NCBI GenBank assembly: GCA_937864465.1
Contig: CALMJU010000060.1
Span: 1 to 55,118 of the forward strand
Origin: an uncultured Acidobacteriota bacterium
GTDB lineage: Bacteria; Acidobacteriota; Polarisedimenticolia; Polarisedimenticolales; JAIQFR01
Reading direction: 5' to 3'
DNA: 55,118 nucleotides
Shown: positions 42,855-52,737 of the stretch, in pieces
How positions within the stretch are numbered: position 1 is the stretch's first letter
How the letters are laid out: each line of letters starts with the position of its first letter
Program-made: the position numbers and the translations under genes
Notes under the pieces: model-generated
Database searches by the model: none
Told to the model about the DNA's origin: nothing
What the model saw: the letters and a program-made list of their open reading frames with translations, nothing else

Positions 42855-43376
42855 TTAGCGGATCCGAACCTTGAAGCGAACGTCTTTCGACTCACCGGGC
42901 CCCAACGGGTCCGGAAAAGTCCACCGGAGGATCGTGTAGGCCCCGGCCGGAGCGGGAACGCGCTCGGTCGTTCCGTCGTCCCGCCGCCGCTCGACGCGGG
43001 CGGGGAACGGCTGCCAGGTCTTGCCGCCGTCGAGGCTCGCGCCGACCGCGGCCCCTCCGGTCTCGACGGAGTCGAGCAGGAGGAGCGTTCCGGAGGGGAG
43101 CGGGTCCTCGATCCGCGGATCGAGCGCGGGCGCGTCTCCCGTGTTCTTCGCCGTCAGCGTGTAGACGATCACGTCGCCCGGATTCGCGATCGTGACCGGC
43201 TCGCGCACGACGGACGAGCGTCCCGAGGCGTCCGTCCTGACGACCTCGCGCTCGGCGAGAATCGAAACCTCGACCTTCGGCGCCCCCGCCACGGCGAGCG
43301 CGAGCCCCGCCGACGCCAAGGCGACGCCGATGGCCACGGCGGCGGTCCGCCGCGCCCGTGCGATGCTATGGAACAT
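42855..43376 (-). CDS. Secreted single-domain DUF11 protein
   Basis: 173 residues, ATG 43376 after GGGGGAGGACGG. Signal region ARARRTAAVAIGVALASAGLALAVAG. One DUF11 domain: VTIANPGDVIVYTLTAKNTGDAPAL, GTLLLLDSVETGG, ending WTFPDPLGPGESKDVRFKVRIR. The last six residues (FKVRIR) echo the end of the 45500 gene product (FTVRIR). TTGACC/CAGATT with 17-base spacing lies about 90 bases upstream (43495-43467). Confidence 0.82.
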   Translation of the reverse strand: MFHSIARARRTAAVAIGVALASAGLALAVAGAPKVEVSILAEREVVRTDASGRSSVVREPVTIANPGDVIVYTLTAKNTGDAPALDPRIEDPLPSGTLLLLDSVETGGAAVGASLDGGKTWQPFPARVERRRDDGTTERVPAPAGAYTILRWTFPDPLGPGESKDVRFKVRIR

Positions 43377-43466
43377 GGCCGTCCTCCCCCGGCTGCCCGA
43401 GCGCAACCTTCTCCCAGCCCCCGCGAGCGGAACGCATTTGCGTTTCGCCATCCAGCACGATGAACA

Positions 43467-43495
43467 AATCTGGTAGCGCATAGTCACGCGGTCAA
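43467..43495 (-). promoter_or_regulatory. Possible sigma-70 promoter of DUF11 genes
   Basis: Minus strand TTGACC (43495-43490), 17 bases, CAGATT (43472-43467). Good -35, weak -10. The surrounding stretch 43460-43560 is much more AT-rich than the genes, which supports a promoter region. Confidence 0.35.
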
Positions 43496-43568
43496 GTCTT
43501 AAATAGGCACAGAAAGGGCGAAGAATTAAACTATTTCAGCCGATTCCGAGAATGAGAGGAGATTGAAG

Positions 43569-45500
43569 CTAGCGGATCCGGACGGTGAAGCCGACGGTCC
43601 CCTGATTGGCGGGAGGGACGGACCCGAGCGTTCCCGTGAAGACCCACCGGATCGTCGTGGCGAGGCGGTCGTATCCGGGGGGCGCCCCGCCCCCCTCGCT
43701 CACCGGGACGTAGTCCCACGTCGCTCCGCCGTCGCCGGAGTACTCGATCTCCGCCGTCAGTCCCGTCGAGCCGGCGGCGAAGATGGCGGAGCCGACCCGG
43801 TAGTCGCTGTTCGCCGGGACGGCGTCCAGGACGCTGACCGCGTAAGCGTCGGCGCCGCCCGTGTTGGCGAAGACGACCGAGTAGGCGAGGTCGGTCCCCG
43901 GCGCCTGGTCTCCGGCCGGATCGACCGACTTGACGAGCGTGAGCAGGGGCTGCGGGGCCACGGCGACGTTGCCGGAGAACTCGGACGTCGCCGACCCGAG
44001 CGTCGCCGTCGCCGTGAGAAGGGATCCCGTCGAGACTCCCGGCGGAGCGGGAACGACGAAGCGGAACCGGCTCGTCGTGTCGGTTCCCTGGTCGAGGCCG
44101 TTCACGGGGCTCGCGTACGTGCCGGCCGTCGCGTCCTCGTCCTCCGAGGAGCCCTCGACGGCGGTGAACAGATACGTTTGCCCTTCGCCGAACCCGCTCG
44201 GGTCGGCGGCGGCCAGGAAGACCTCGATGGAAGAGCCAGGGCGGGCGAACCCCGCGAGGGTGAGCTGCCCCGAGCCGAGCGCCGCCCAGACGAGGACCGG
44301 GAAGTTGAGAAGCCCGTTCCCGCCCGCGTCGGCGTCCCCCGGATCGTTCGGCGTCACGAACGGCGCGGTCCCGAGATTCGGGTCGTCGGCCGACGAGAGG
44401 AGGTCGATCCCGATCTGCCCGGTCGACGCGCCGTTCGAGTAGACGCTGTTCCTCGTGATCGTATCGGCGCCCGAACCCGCCGCCACGAGAACCCCCGCCC
44501 CGTTGTTGCCCGCGATCAGGTTGCGGTCCAGAACGTTCGCCGTGCCGCCCACGCGCACGCCGTGCTTGTCGGTGTCCGCCGCCGAGCCGATCCCGTTCTC
44601 CTGGATCGTGTTGTTGACAAGCGTGTTCCCGCCCCAGCTCTGGAGGAGATCGACTCCGCACGCGTTGGAGTTGACGATCAGGTTCTCGCGGACGACGGCT
44701 CCGCCGCTGCCGTCTCCGACCTCGATCCCGTCGAAAGCCGCGTTCCCGATGCCGTTGAGGCGGAACTCGTTCCGCTCGATGACCCAGCCGTCGGAACCCG
44801 CGCTCAGGACCAATCCCCTCCCGGTGGCGAAGCCGACGAGGTTGTCGCGGAGGACTCCCGCGTCCCCCCCGACGATGCGCAGGTGATCCTTGCCGGAGCG
44901 CGCCGTGTTCCCGGGGTCGGTCCAGGCGACGGGAGTGGACCCGATCACGTTCCTCTCGATCAGGACGCCGTGAGCGATTCCCCCGACCAAGATGTCGCAG
45001 GCGTTCCCTCCGGCGGACCTGCCGAAGCCGTAAATCGAGAGCCCCCGGACTACGACGTTCGACGCCTCCACGTCGATGCCGACGGTGATCGCCCCGTTCG
45101 CCCGGAGAAGGATCTCCGGGCGCTCCACCGTCGGTAGGGGGAGCCCGTCCACGCCGACGGTCCCTCCCGTGCCGAGGACTCCGGGGTTCGTGTCGCCGAT
45201 CGTCGCGGCCTGCGTCGTCGCGTCCAGGATCGTTCCCGCGGCGGTGATCGCCGGCAGGACCGAGGTCAGACGGATCGTGAACACGCCGGTCCCAGGATCG
45301 TAGCCGGAGTCGGTCGTCGGGATCGCGAACGCGATCGTCGATCCGGGCACACCGTTGGCCGCGAGGATGGCGGCCCGGAGGGAGCCCGTCCCGCTGTTCC
45401 CCGTGTTCACGACCGTGTACACGGCCCCCTCGACGGCCGTGGCTCCGGCCAGACCGAGGGCGCAGACCGCCAGCCCGAGGCGGATCCCCGTTCCACGCAT
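43569..45500 (-). CDS. Secreted beta-helix + DUF11 protein
   Basis: 643 residues, ATG 45500. Signal peptide LGLAVCALGLAGATAVEG, then VYTVVNTGNSGTGSLRAAILAAN, the N-terminal signature of CSLREAI/right-handed beta-helix proteins. Residues about 140-380 are helix rungs (VERNVIGS, GVLRDNLVGF, VIERNEFRLNG, VNNTIQENGIG, NLIAGNNGAG, ITRNSVYSNG). The C-terminal part is a DUF11 unit (LTLVKSVDPAGDQAPGTDLAYSVVFANTGG, ending VGFTVRIR). First gene of the surface group (transcribed 45500 to 36993), probably a passenger on the cell surface. Confidence 0.85.
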   Translation of the reverse strand: MRGTGIRLGLAVCALGLAGATAVEGAVYTVVNTGNSGTGSLRAAILAANGVPGSTIAFAIPTTDSGYDPGTGVFTIRLTSVLPAITAAGTILDATTQAATIGDTNPGVLGTGGTVGVDGLPLPTVERPEILLRANGAITVGIDVEASNVVVRGLSIYGFGRSAGGNACDILVGGIAHGVLIERNVIGSTPVAWTDPGNTARSGKDHLRIVGGDAGVLRDNLVGFATGRGLVLSAGSDGWVIERNEFRLNGIGNAAFDGIEVGDGSGGAVVRENLIVNSNACGVDLLQSWGGNTLVNNTIQENGIGSAADTDKHGVRVGGTANVLDRNLIAGNNGAGVLVAAGSGADTITRNSVYSNGASTGQIGIDLLSSADDPNLGTAPFVTPNDPGDADAGGNGLLNFPVLVWAALGSGQLTLAGFARPGSSIEVFLAAADPSGFGEGQTYLFTAVEGSSEDEDATAGTYASPVNGLDQGTDTTSRFRFVVPAPPGVSTGSLLTATATLGSATSEFSGNVAVAPQPLLTLVKSVDPAGDQAPGTDLAYSVVFANTGGADAYAVSVLDAVPANSDYRVGSAIFAAGSTGLTAEIEYSGDGGATWDYVPVSEGGGAPPGYDRLATTIRWVFTGTLGSVPPANQGTVGFTVRIR

Positions 45501-45558
45501 GCGAGGCGAAATCTAGGGGCCGTTCGGCTTCCGGGCCAGTCGGGGGCGGGGACGGGCG

Positions 45559-47148
45559 CTAGCCGAGGCGGGCGATCACGACGTGCTCGTCCTCGTACGC
45601 CTTGAGGAACCGTGGGTCCTTCCTCATGAGATTGAAGAAAGGCAGGTGGCGGGGCCCCTTCGGGAGGTACACCCACCGGGCCCCGAAATCGTCCCGGAGC
45701 ACGCGGTAGAGGTCCTCGCTCTCCCCGCGGTAGGCCTCGAGGCTCTTCTTGAAGAGCGCCGGGTCGCGCCGGTAGAAGAAGACCGGGTCGAGCGCGACGA
45801 CGTAGCGCCCGTTCGGCCGGAAGTGGTAGAGGGCGGAGAAGTCCCACCAGAAGTTGTGGTACACGACGTCGCCGGGCGCGGCGACCCCGTCGAGGAACTC
45901 GATGGCGGGACGCTGCAGCTCCGCCGTCCCCATCGCCCGCACCTCCCGGCTCAGGGCGAAGACGCTCCCGTGGGCCAGCCCCGCCAGGAGACAGAACCCC
46001 AGGAGGCCGGCGCCGAGACCGAACGCGCGCGGGTCGCGCCTTCGCGCCTCCCGGAGCGTGTCGTCGCCCAGGATCTCGCGGAATAGGCGCGCGCCGAGCA
46101 GGATCGCGACCGGCAGGAGGAACTGCAGGAAGCGCTCGGACAGGAACGCCGCGACGGCCAGCGTGCCCGTCACGAGGAGGAGGCCGAGGCCGTCGGTCGA
46201 GAGCCTCTTCGACGGGAACGCGAGGAGGGCGAGGATCCCGCAGGCGGCGGGAAGGAGCCCCGCGAAGTATTTCAGGACGTTCGACGTCAGCGTGGGCCCC
46301 AGCTCCGGCCCGAACAGGTCGGCGGGGATCTCCGCGCTTCCCCACCAGACGCCGCGCGCGACCTCTACGATCTGGTCCCAGGCGACGAACAGGTTGTTGG
46401 GGAAATAGGGATGGAGGAGGCACGCGACCGCCGGACCGAGCAGCGCGAAGCCGAGAAGACGGAGCCGCGCCGGCTCGCGCCGCAGGAGGGGAGCGGCCGT
46501 CGCGGCCAGCGCGATCGCGGGCAGCAGCACGAACGAGGAGTGCGCGTAGGTGTGCAGGGCTCCCACGACGGCGAGCCACGCCCCCTTCCGGCGCACGAGG
46601 AGCGCGATCTCGAGGATCAGGAAGGCGGCGCCCAAGAGCCCGGGCCGGACCGGAAGGAGCTGCCGCAGGACCGCCAGGTTCACGCTGAAATAGAGGAGGA
46701 TCCAGTACCAGGCGAACCGGGCCTCGACCGAGCGAAGCGCGAAGGCGAGGGCCGCGAAGAAGACGAGGGCCAGCGCGGTCGCCGCCTGCTTCCCGGGGAG
46801 GACGAGATCCTCCCGCGCCGGCTCGGCGCCGCCGGGGGCGCCGGCGTCCAAGAGCTGGAACGGGATCAGCGCGACGTGGAACAGGAGGTCCTTGTCGCTG
46901 TACCGGGTGCTCCACGTGCTGAAGGCGGCCTGCGGGAACGTGCGGCGGAAGCCCGACTCGCTGAGCTCCCTCGCCGCCCTCGTGTGGAAGTAGCTGTCCG
47001 AGTCGGCCAGGCCCCGGAAGGAGAACTGGAGCCAGCCGAGGAGCGCGACGCAGAGGAGGACGGCGCCGAGGGGGGCCCACGAAGCTGCCCTTGCCGCCGC
47101 GCCGGCGGCGCCGCTCCCGGAACCCGGCTGCCCGGACTGCCGTCCCAC
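45559..47148 (-). CDS. Polytopic membrane protein, unknown (glycosyltransferase-like topology)
   Basis: 529 residues. GTG 47148 is chosen because GGAGAGAGAC lies directly upstream; much longer frames on this strand are shadows. About eleven hydrophobic helices (LGAVLLCVALLGWLQF, ALALVFFAALAFAL, LALLLVTGTLAVAAFL) surround an early periplasmic loop with DSDSYFHTR, and a soluble C-terminal domain follows (DVVYHNFWWDFSALYHF, LYRVLRDDFGARWVYLPKG). This plan is that of GT-C mannosyl/oligosaccharyl transferases, which carry acidic residues in the first loop, but no family was confirmed. It is divergent from the protease at 47371. Confidence 0.7.
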   Translation of the reverse strand: MGRQSGQPGSGSGAAGAAARAASWAPLGAVLLCVALLGWLQFSFRGLADSDSYFHTRAARELSESGFRRTFPQAAFSTWSTRYSDKDLLFHVALIPFQLLDAGAPGGAEPAREDLVLPGKQAATALALVFFAALAFALRSVEARFAWYWILLYFSVNLAVLRQLLPVRPGLLGAAFLILEIALLVRRKGAWLAVVGALHTYAHSSFVLLPAIALAATAAPLLRREPARLRLLGFALLGPAVACLLHPYFPNNLFVAWDQIVEVARGVWWGSAEIPADLFGPELGPTLTSNVLKYFAGLLPAACGILALLAFPSKRLSTDGLGLLLVTGTLAVAAFLSERFLQFLLPVAILLGARLFREILGDDTLREARRRDPRAFGLGAGLLGFCLLAGLAHGSVFALSREVRAMGTAELQRPAIEFLDGVAAPGDVVYHNFWWDFSALYHFRPNGRYVVALDPVFFYRRDPALFKKSLEAYRGESEDLYRVLRDDFGARWVYLPKGPRHLPFFNLMRKDPRFLKAYEDEHVVIARLG

Positions 47149-47370
47149 GTCTCTCTCCGAGCTCGCGGGCCGCGCGCCGGACGAGAGACCCGGCCGCCCG
47201 GCGCGGGCCGCAACGAGCGGCACCTGCGAGGGGCGCGATTCTATCGGACGCCCGCGGCGCGCGGCAACGCGTCCCGGTCGGCCCGGCGTTCCGGTTGACT
47301 CCATGGCCGGATGGCGGTACTTCGGGTCCTGGGCGGGGGCGCGAAGCAGGCGCTCCCGGAGGAGGGGGGA

Positions 47371-50300
47371 ATGCGCGTGGCGAGGGACGGCCGGCGAGGA
47401 TCGCGGATCCGCCGCGCCCTCGTCCTCGCGCTGCCGGCGCTCCTGGCCGGCGCCGGGGCAGCGCTCTCTTTCGCAGGGCAGCCTCCTGCGTCGAGGGGGC
47501 GGCCCGAGGCGATCGCCCTCGATCGCGTCGCCGCCTGGTCGGCGCCGCTCCTCGACGTCGCGGGTCTCCTCCGGGAGGACGCGGCCCGCGCGCTGCGCCG
47601 CGATCTCGCGATCCCCCTTCGGGTCGGGTTCCGCTTCGAGACCGACCTCGCGCCGGCCGGCGCGGGCACATGGGAGGATCTCGGCGAAGGCGACCGGCTC
47701 TGGCGTCTCAGGCTGCGAAGCGCGGGCGCCCTCTGGCTCGTCGCCGGCTTCGACTCCTTCCGACTGCAGGACGGAGGAGCGCTCTGGATCTACGCCGCGC
47801 GCGGCGCCACCGTTCTCGGGCCGTTCACGGCCTCCGACGTTCGCGATCACGGCGAGTTGTGGACGCCCCCCATCGAGGGGGACGAGATCGTGCTCGAGCT
47901 GTACTGGCCCGCCGCCCGCCGCGGGGAGATGCCGAGGCTCCACCTGGGGACCGTCTCTCACGGCTACCGGCCGTTCGGGACGATCGGGCGCGCCGCCTGG
48001 CTCGATCGAGCCGGAAAGGCCGTCGACGGGATCGGCGATTCCGGGTCCTGCAACATCGACGTCAACTGTCCGCTCGGGGCCGACTGGCAGGACGAGAAGC
48101 GCGGCGTCGTGATCCTGCTGACGGCCTACGGGACGTCCTTCTGCACGGGCTCGATGATCAACGACACCGCCGGCGACTGCAAGCCGTACGTGCTGACGGC
48201 GTCGCACTGCAGAGCGGACACGAGCACGACCTACGGGTTCAACTTCGAGAGGTCGGACTGCGGCAGCGGCGACCCCGGCGCGCCGACGACCTACATGATC
48301 TCGGGCGGCGTGGTCCGGGGGAACTACGGCACGAGCGACTTCACGCTCCTCGAGATGAGCGCGCTCCCGCCGGAGTCGTTCGGCTTCTACCTCAACGGCT
48401 GGAGCCGCGACCCGAATCCCGCCCCGCAGAGCTGGGTGATCCATCACCCGAGCGGGGACGTCAAGAAGATCAGCCACGACGACGACCCGCTGGTGGAGGG
48501 CGTCAACTGGGGGACGAGCCACTGGCGCGTGGAGAACTACGAGGAGGGGACGACCGAGGGAGGGTCGTCCGGCTCGCCGCTCTTCGATCCGGCCGGACGG
48601 ATCGTCGGGCAGCTCCACGGGGGCACGGCCTCGTGCGACAGCATCACCTGGGACGAGTACGGAAAGGTCGCGGCGTCCTGGATGGGGGGCGGCACGCCGG
48701 AGACGCGCCTGTCCGACTGGCTCGATCCGCTCGCGACCGGCGCCGTGACCTGGGACGGGATGGATGGTGCGGAGTGCTACTACCAGGCAGCCGGATCCGT
48801 CACGACGAATCGCAGCCGGTACGCTTGCGACGACAAGGTGGCGATCGAGCTCCGCGACGACGACCTGCGGGGGATCCCGACGCAGGCGGTGACCCTCGCG
48901 TCCGGCACCGAGCCGGTTCCCGAGACGGCCGTGCTCGTAGCCGAGGGGGAGTCCCCGGGGATCCTCGAGGGGGCGGCCTACGTCACGTCGGCGCCGCCTG
49001 TGGCTGGGGACGGACGGCTGTCGGTCGCCCACGGCGACACGATCACCGTGACCTACGTGGACGCGGACGACGGCCAGGGCGGGACGAACGTCCCGCGGAC
49101 GGCGACGGCGGTCGCGGACTGCCTGCCTCCGGCGATCTCGGACGTCGCCGCGTCGGATGTGACCGGGTCGACCGCGCGCATCGCGTGGACGACCGACGAG
49201 CCGTCGGACGGCACGGTGACCTATGGCGTCTCGACGCCCCCCGGATCGACGGCGTTCGAGGCGGCGCTCGTCACGGAGCACGCCGTGGATCTCTCGGGCC
49301 TCGCCGAGTGCTCCGTCCACCGGTTCTCGGTCCGCTCGGCCGACGCGGCGGGGAACGCCTCGACCGACGACGCGGGAGGGGCCTACCACGCGTTCTCGAC
49401 CGGGAGGATCGAGGGCCGGACGATCTCGAGCGCCGGGGACCCGATCCCGATCCCGGACAAGTCGACGATCGGCGCCACCTCGACGATCGCCGTGACCGAC
49501 ACCCGGACGGTGGCCGACCTGGAAGTGCTGGTCAACGTGACGCACACCAGCGACGGGGACCTGTCCCTGTCTCTGATCGCTCCGGACGGGAAGGTCGTGT
49601 CGCTGGCGGAGCGGCGCGGGGGGTCGGGGGACAACTTCCGCGACACGGTCTTCGACGACCGGGCGGCGATCTCGATCGCCGATGGGGTGGCGCCGTTCAC
49701 CGGCTCGTATCGCCCGGAGACTCCGCTCGCCGCGGTCGCGGGGATCCAGGCGGGGGGGAGCTGGCGCTTCCGGGTCGTGGACAAGGCGATCGGGAACACG
49801 GGGACGCTGGACGACTGGACGCTGATGCTCCGGTTCACGGCGGAGACGTGCGAGCCCCACGCCCGGTACCTCGGGCACTCGCTCGTCGCCGACTCGTGCG
49901 TCCTCGGCGGCCCCGGGAGCGGGGACGGCGTCTGGGACGCCGGCGAGACGGTGGATTTCTCGGTGACGATCGAGAACGACGGGACGACGGCGCTCACCGG
50001 CGTGACGGCGACGCTCGTGCCGACGACGGCGGGGGTCGCCATGCTCCAGGCGACGGCATCCTATCCGGACCTGGCGCCGGGGGCGGCGTCGGTCTCGAAC
50101 GCGCCGCACTTCCGGGCGGCGCTCCCCGAGACGCTGTCCTGCGGCGCGGCGATCGGCTTCGAGGTGCAACTGTCGGCGAATGAGGGGGCCTGGACCTCGA
50201 GCTTCGGCCAGGGGATCGGCGCGATCCCGGCGGCGGAGGGGACGGCGCTCCACGAGGACTTCTCCGGCGGGATCCCCGCGGGCTGGACGATCGTCGACTC

Positions 50301-51162
50301 GGGAAGCGGGGGGGGCACCGCCGCGACCTGGACGGCCGCCAACCCGGGCGGGAGGACCGCGACCGCGCCCCTGGCCGGTCCCTTCGCGATCGTGGACAGC
50401 GACTGGGCAGGGATCGACGCGACCCAGGACGAGGAGCTGATCACGCCCCCCCTGGATCTCACGGGGGCGGCGGCGGCGACGCTGGAGTTCGATCAGCGGT
50501 TCTACTGGTACGCCGAGGGAGGGGACGAGAAAGGGGACGTGGACGTCCGATCGAGCCTCACGGGCGGAGCCTGGGTGAACGTGCTCCGGAACCAGGGGGA
50601 GTCGAGCGCCGACCCGGACCACCGGACGATCGACATCACGGCGCTCTCGGCCGGAGCGCCGGACGCGCAGGTGCGCTTCCGCTACTACGACGGGAGCTTC
50701 GACTGGTACTGGCAGGTGGACAACATCGACGTGTCGTGGTCGGCTCCCGGCGCGTGCGCGACGAGCGCCTGCCCGGCCGGCGCGGTCCCGCCCCCCCCCG
50801 TCCCGGACGGGACGCTCGGCGCGCCGGTCCGGGCGTCGCGGGCGGCAGCGGACGGCTCGGCGATCGCCCTGACGTGGGACGCGTCGACGTGCCCCGCGGC
50901 CGGCTACCACGTGCTCTACGGGTCCCTCTCCACGGTGTCGAGCTACGCGATCGGAGGAAGCGCGTGCGGCATCGGTACGAGCGGGTCCTTCGAGTGGACC
51001 GGGGTGCCGGCGGGGGACCTCTGGTTCGTGGTCGTCTCGGACGACGGCGCCACCGTCGAGGGGAGCTGGGGGCAGGACAGCGCCGGGGAGGAGCGGGGAA
51101 GCTCGACCCCCTCCGGCGAGTGCTCCCTGGCGTTCCGGACCAACGAGGGGACGTGCCCGTGA
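47371..51162 (+). CDS. Secreted trypsin-like protease with P-domain and Ig-type repeats
   Basis: 1263 residues, ATG 47371 after GGAGGGGGGA. Signal near residue 15-35. The catalytic triad is visible: His in VLTASHC, Asp in TSDFTLLEM and Ser in EGGSSGSPLFD, with disulfide cysteines (CNIDVNC, CTGS, CKPY). It belongs to the lysyl-endopeptidase-like secreted trypsin group. An Fn3-like unit (SDVAASDVTGSTARIAWTTD) follows, then a proprotein-convertase P-domain (TRTVADLEVLVNVTHTSDGDLSLSLIAPDG) and further beta domains, the last two Cys-rich. The chain is long and modular, like a myxobacterial extracellular enzyme. Confidence 0.9.
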   Translation: MRVARDGRRGSRIRRALVLALPALLAGAGAALSFAGQPPASRGRPEAIALDRVAAWSAPLLDVAGLLREDAARALRRDLAIPLRVGFRFETDLAPAGAGTWEDLGEGDRLWRLRLRSAGALWLVAGFDSFRLQDGGALWIYAARGATVLGPFTASDVRDHGELWTPPIEGDEIVLELYWPAARRGEMPRLHLGTVSHGYRPFGTIGRAAWLDRAGKAVDGIGDSGSCNIDVNCPLGADWQDEKRGVVILLTAYGTSFCTGSMINDTAGDCKPYVLTASHCRADTSTTYGFNFERSDCGSGDPGAPTTYMISGGVVRGNYGTSDFTLLEMSALPPESFGFYLNGWSRDPNPAPQSWVIHHPSGDVKKISHDDDPLVEGVNWGTSHWRVENYEEGTTEGGSSGSPLFDPAGRIVGQLHGGTASCDSITWDEYGKVAASWMGGGTPETRLSDWLDPLATGAVTWDGMDGAECYYQAAGSVTTNRSRYACDDKVAIELRDDDLRGIPTQAVTLASGTEPVPETAVLVAEGESPGILEGAAYVTSAPPVAGDGRLSVAHGDTITVTYVDADDGQGGTNVPRTATAVADCLPPAISDVAASDVTGSTARIAWTTDEPSDGTVTYGVSTPPGSTAFEAALVTEHAVDLSGLAECSVHRFSVRSADAAGNASTDDAGGAYHAFSTGRIEGRTISSAGDPIPIPDKSTIGATSTIAVTDTRTVADLEVLVNVTHTSDGDLSLSLIAPDGKVVSLAERRGGSGDNFRDTVFDDRAAISIADGVAPFTGSYRPETPLAAVAGIQAGGSWRFRVVDKAIGNTGTLDDWTLMLRFTAETCEPHARYLGHSLVADSCVLGGPGSGDGVWDAGETVDFSVTIENDGTTALTGVTATLVPTTAGVAMLQATASYPDLAPGAASVSNAPHFRAALPETLSCGAAIGFEVQLSANEGAWTSSFGQGIGAIPAAEGTALHEDFSGGIPAGWTIVDSGSGGGTAATWTAANPGGRTATAPLAGPFAIVDSDWAGIDATQDEELITPPLDLTGAAAATLEFDQRFYWYAEGGDEKGDVDVRSSLTGGAWVNVLRNQGESSADPDHRTIDITALSAGAPDAQVRFRYYDGSFDWYWQVDNIDVSWSAPGACATSACPAGAVPPPPVPDGTLGAPVRASRAAADGSAIALTWDASTCPAAGYHVLYGSLSTVSSYAIGGSACGIGTSGSFEWTGVPAGDLWFVVVSDDGATVEGSWGQDSAGEERGSSTPSGECSLAFRTNEGTCP

Positions 51163-51224
51163 GCGCGGCGTAGCGCCATCGCATTCGCGCCGTGAAGGCC
51201 GGTTCGGCCTTCACCGTCCCGAGA

Positions 51225-51443
51225 TCAGCGGCAGCCCGAGCAGGAGCCGCGCCGGCATCCGGAGCAGCCGCCTCCGGAGGGGCGGGAGGCGCCCTCGCTC
51301 CGGCCGCCGATGCCGAACGCCGACGGGAGCCTTTCCACCTTCCGGCCCCGACAGGCCGGGCAGCGTGGGCGCGCCGCGGTGTCGCGGACGATCTTCTCGA
51401 ACCGCTCCTCGCACTCGCGGCACCGGTACTCGCGGATCGGCAT
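51225..51443 (-). CDS. FmdB-type zinc-ribbon protein
   Basis: 72 residues. The CxxC...CxxC zinc ribbon is YRCRECEERFEKIVRD then PRCPACRGRKVERLPS, the FmdB putative regulatory protein signature. The Ser/Gly/Cys-rich tail (GGGCSGCRRGSCSGCR) is typical of the family. ATG 51443, preceded by GGGGAGACG. Function in the family is not well defined. Confidence 0.9.
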   Translation of the reverse strand: MPIREYRCRECEERFEKIVRDTAARPRCPACRGRKVERLPSAFGIGGRSEGASRPSGGGCSGCRRGSCSGCR

Positions 51444-51547
51444 CGTCTCCCCGCCATGGGCCGCGCCGGGGCGGCCCCCAAGGATCGTAGCACCGGCGCA
51501 CGCGGGAGACCGCGGGTATCCTCCTCCAGGGGAGGGAGGATGCCGCC

Positions 51548-52612
51548 GTGGGCTCGACCCGGCTCCGGATCGCCGCCGCGCTGATCGGGCTCGCGGGCGC
51601 GGCCGGCGCGGCCATCGCTCTCAAGGGAGCGGGCCCCGGGAGCCCCGCGGCCGAGGAGACTCCGGTGAAGGAAAACGCGCAGAGAGGATCCGCGGCGCTG
51701 CGCGAGCGCCTGACCCCGCTCCAGTATCGCGTCACCCAGGAGTGCGGCACCGAACCGCCGTTCCGCAACGCCTACTGGGACGAGAAGCGGCCGGGGATCT
51801 ACGTGGACGTCGTCAGCGGGGAGCCCCTGTTCGGCTCGCTCGACAAGTTCGACTCCGGCAGCGGATGGCCGAGCTTCATGAGGCCGCTCGAGGGGGCCGA
51901 GATCGTCGAGAGGCGGGACGAGAGCCTGGGGATGGCCCGCCGCGAGGTGCGCTCCGGCAAGGCCGACTCCCACCTCGGCCACGTGTTCGACGACGGTCCC
52001 GCCCCCACGGGGCTCCGCTACTGCATCAACTCGGCCGCCCTGCGCTTCGTCCCCGTCGAGGATCTCGAGCGGGAAGGGTACGGGGATTACCTGCCGGTCT
52101 TCGGGAAGCCCGCGCCCGAGCCGTCCGGCGAGGAGGTCGCGATCCTGGCGGGCGGCTGCTTCTGGGGGATGGAGGACCTGATCCGCAGGCAGCCCGGCGT
52201 CCTCGACACCGAGGTCGGCTACACCGGGGGCGAGACCGCGAACCCGACGTACGAGACCGTGAGGACGGGCAGGACGGGCCACGCCGAGGCGATCCGCATC
52301 GTGTTCGACCCGCGGAAGACCTCCTACGAAGCGCTCTTGCGGTTCTTCTTCCGCATGCACGACCCGACGACCCGGAACCGCCAGGGGAACGACGTCGGCA
52401 CCCAGTACCGGAGCGCGATCTTCTTCTCGGACGAGAGGCAGCGCGCCGTCGCGGAGAGGGTGAGGGCCGACGTGGACGCGAGCGGCAAGTGGCCCCTGCC
52501 GGTCGTCACCGAGATCTCGAAGGCGGGCCCGTTCTACCCCGCCGAGGAGCTCCACCAGGACTACCTGGTCCGCCATCCCGACGGCTACACCTGCCACTTC
52601 GTCCGGGAATGA
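51548..52612 (+). CDS. msrBA: MsrB-MsrA fusion, exported methionine sulfoxide reductase
   Basis: 354 residues, GTG 51548 after GGAGGGAGGATG. N-terminal hydrophobic anchor or signal ([17 protein letters not shown]) suggests a periplasmic enzyme. MsrB (about 55-175): [36 protein letters not shown] and the catalytic Cys in [11 protein letters not shown]. The usual CxxC zinc pairs are missing ([13 protein letters not shown]). MsrA (about 195-345): [11 protein letters not shown] with the catalytic Cys, and [13 protein letters not shown], ending YTCHFVRE. It reduces both methionine-S- and R-sulfoxide in proteins. Domain order is B then A. Confidence 0.93.
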   Translation: MGSTRLRIAAALIGLAGAAGAAIALKGAGPGSPAAEETPVKENAQRGSAALRERLTPLQYRVTQECGTEPPFRNAYWDEKRPGIYVDVVSGEPLFGSLDKFDSGSGWPSFMRPLEGAEIVERRDESLGMARREVRSGKADSHLGHVFDDGPAPTGLRYCINSAALRFVPVEDLEREGYGDYLPVFGKPAPEPSGEEVAILAGGCFWGMEDLIRRQPGVLDTEVGYTGGETANPTYETVRTGRTGHAEAIRIVFDPRKTSYEALLRFFFRMHDPTTRNRQGNDVGTQYRSAIFFSDERQRAVAERVRADVDASGKWPLPVVTEISKAGPFYPAEELHQDYLVRHPDGYTCHFVRE

Positions 52613-52737
52613 CGCATCGGCGCCGGGGCCCGTTGAAAACGGGGGGAGAGCGCCGTACACCCTCTCGGACGCGTCGCCGGGACGGCGGGGGGCGGGGGCC
52701 AGTCTCCCCTCGCGGGCAGCGACGGAAAGGAGAATCC

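Noticed and set aside
43377-43470. Possible c-di-GMP (GEMM) riboswitch before the DUF11 gene, from ACGCAAATGC on the minus strand
   Set aside because: The matching upstream GCAAACC element and the tetraloop-receptor part are missing, so the similarity is limited to a few bases.
45559-50910. Very long open frames on the strand opposite to real genes (for example minus 45559-50910 upstream part, plus 38667-43463)
   Set aside because: High G+C removes stop codons from antisense frames. Their composition is Arg/Pro/Gly-rich without domains, and they overlap genes with signal peptides, motifs and ribosome sites.
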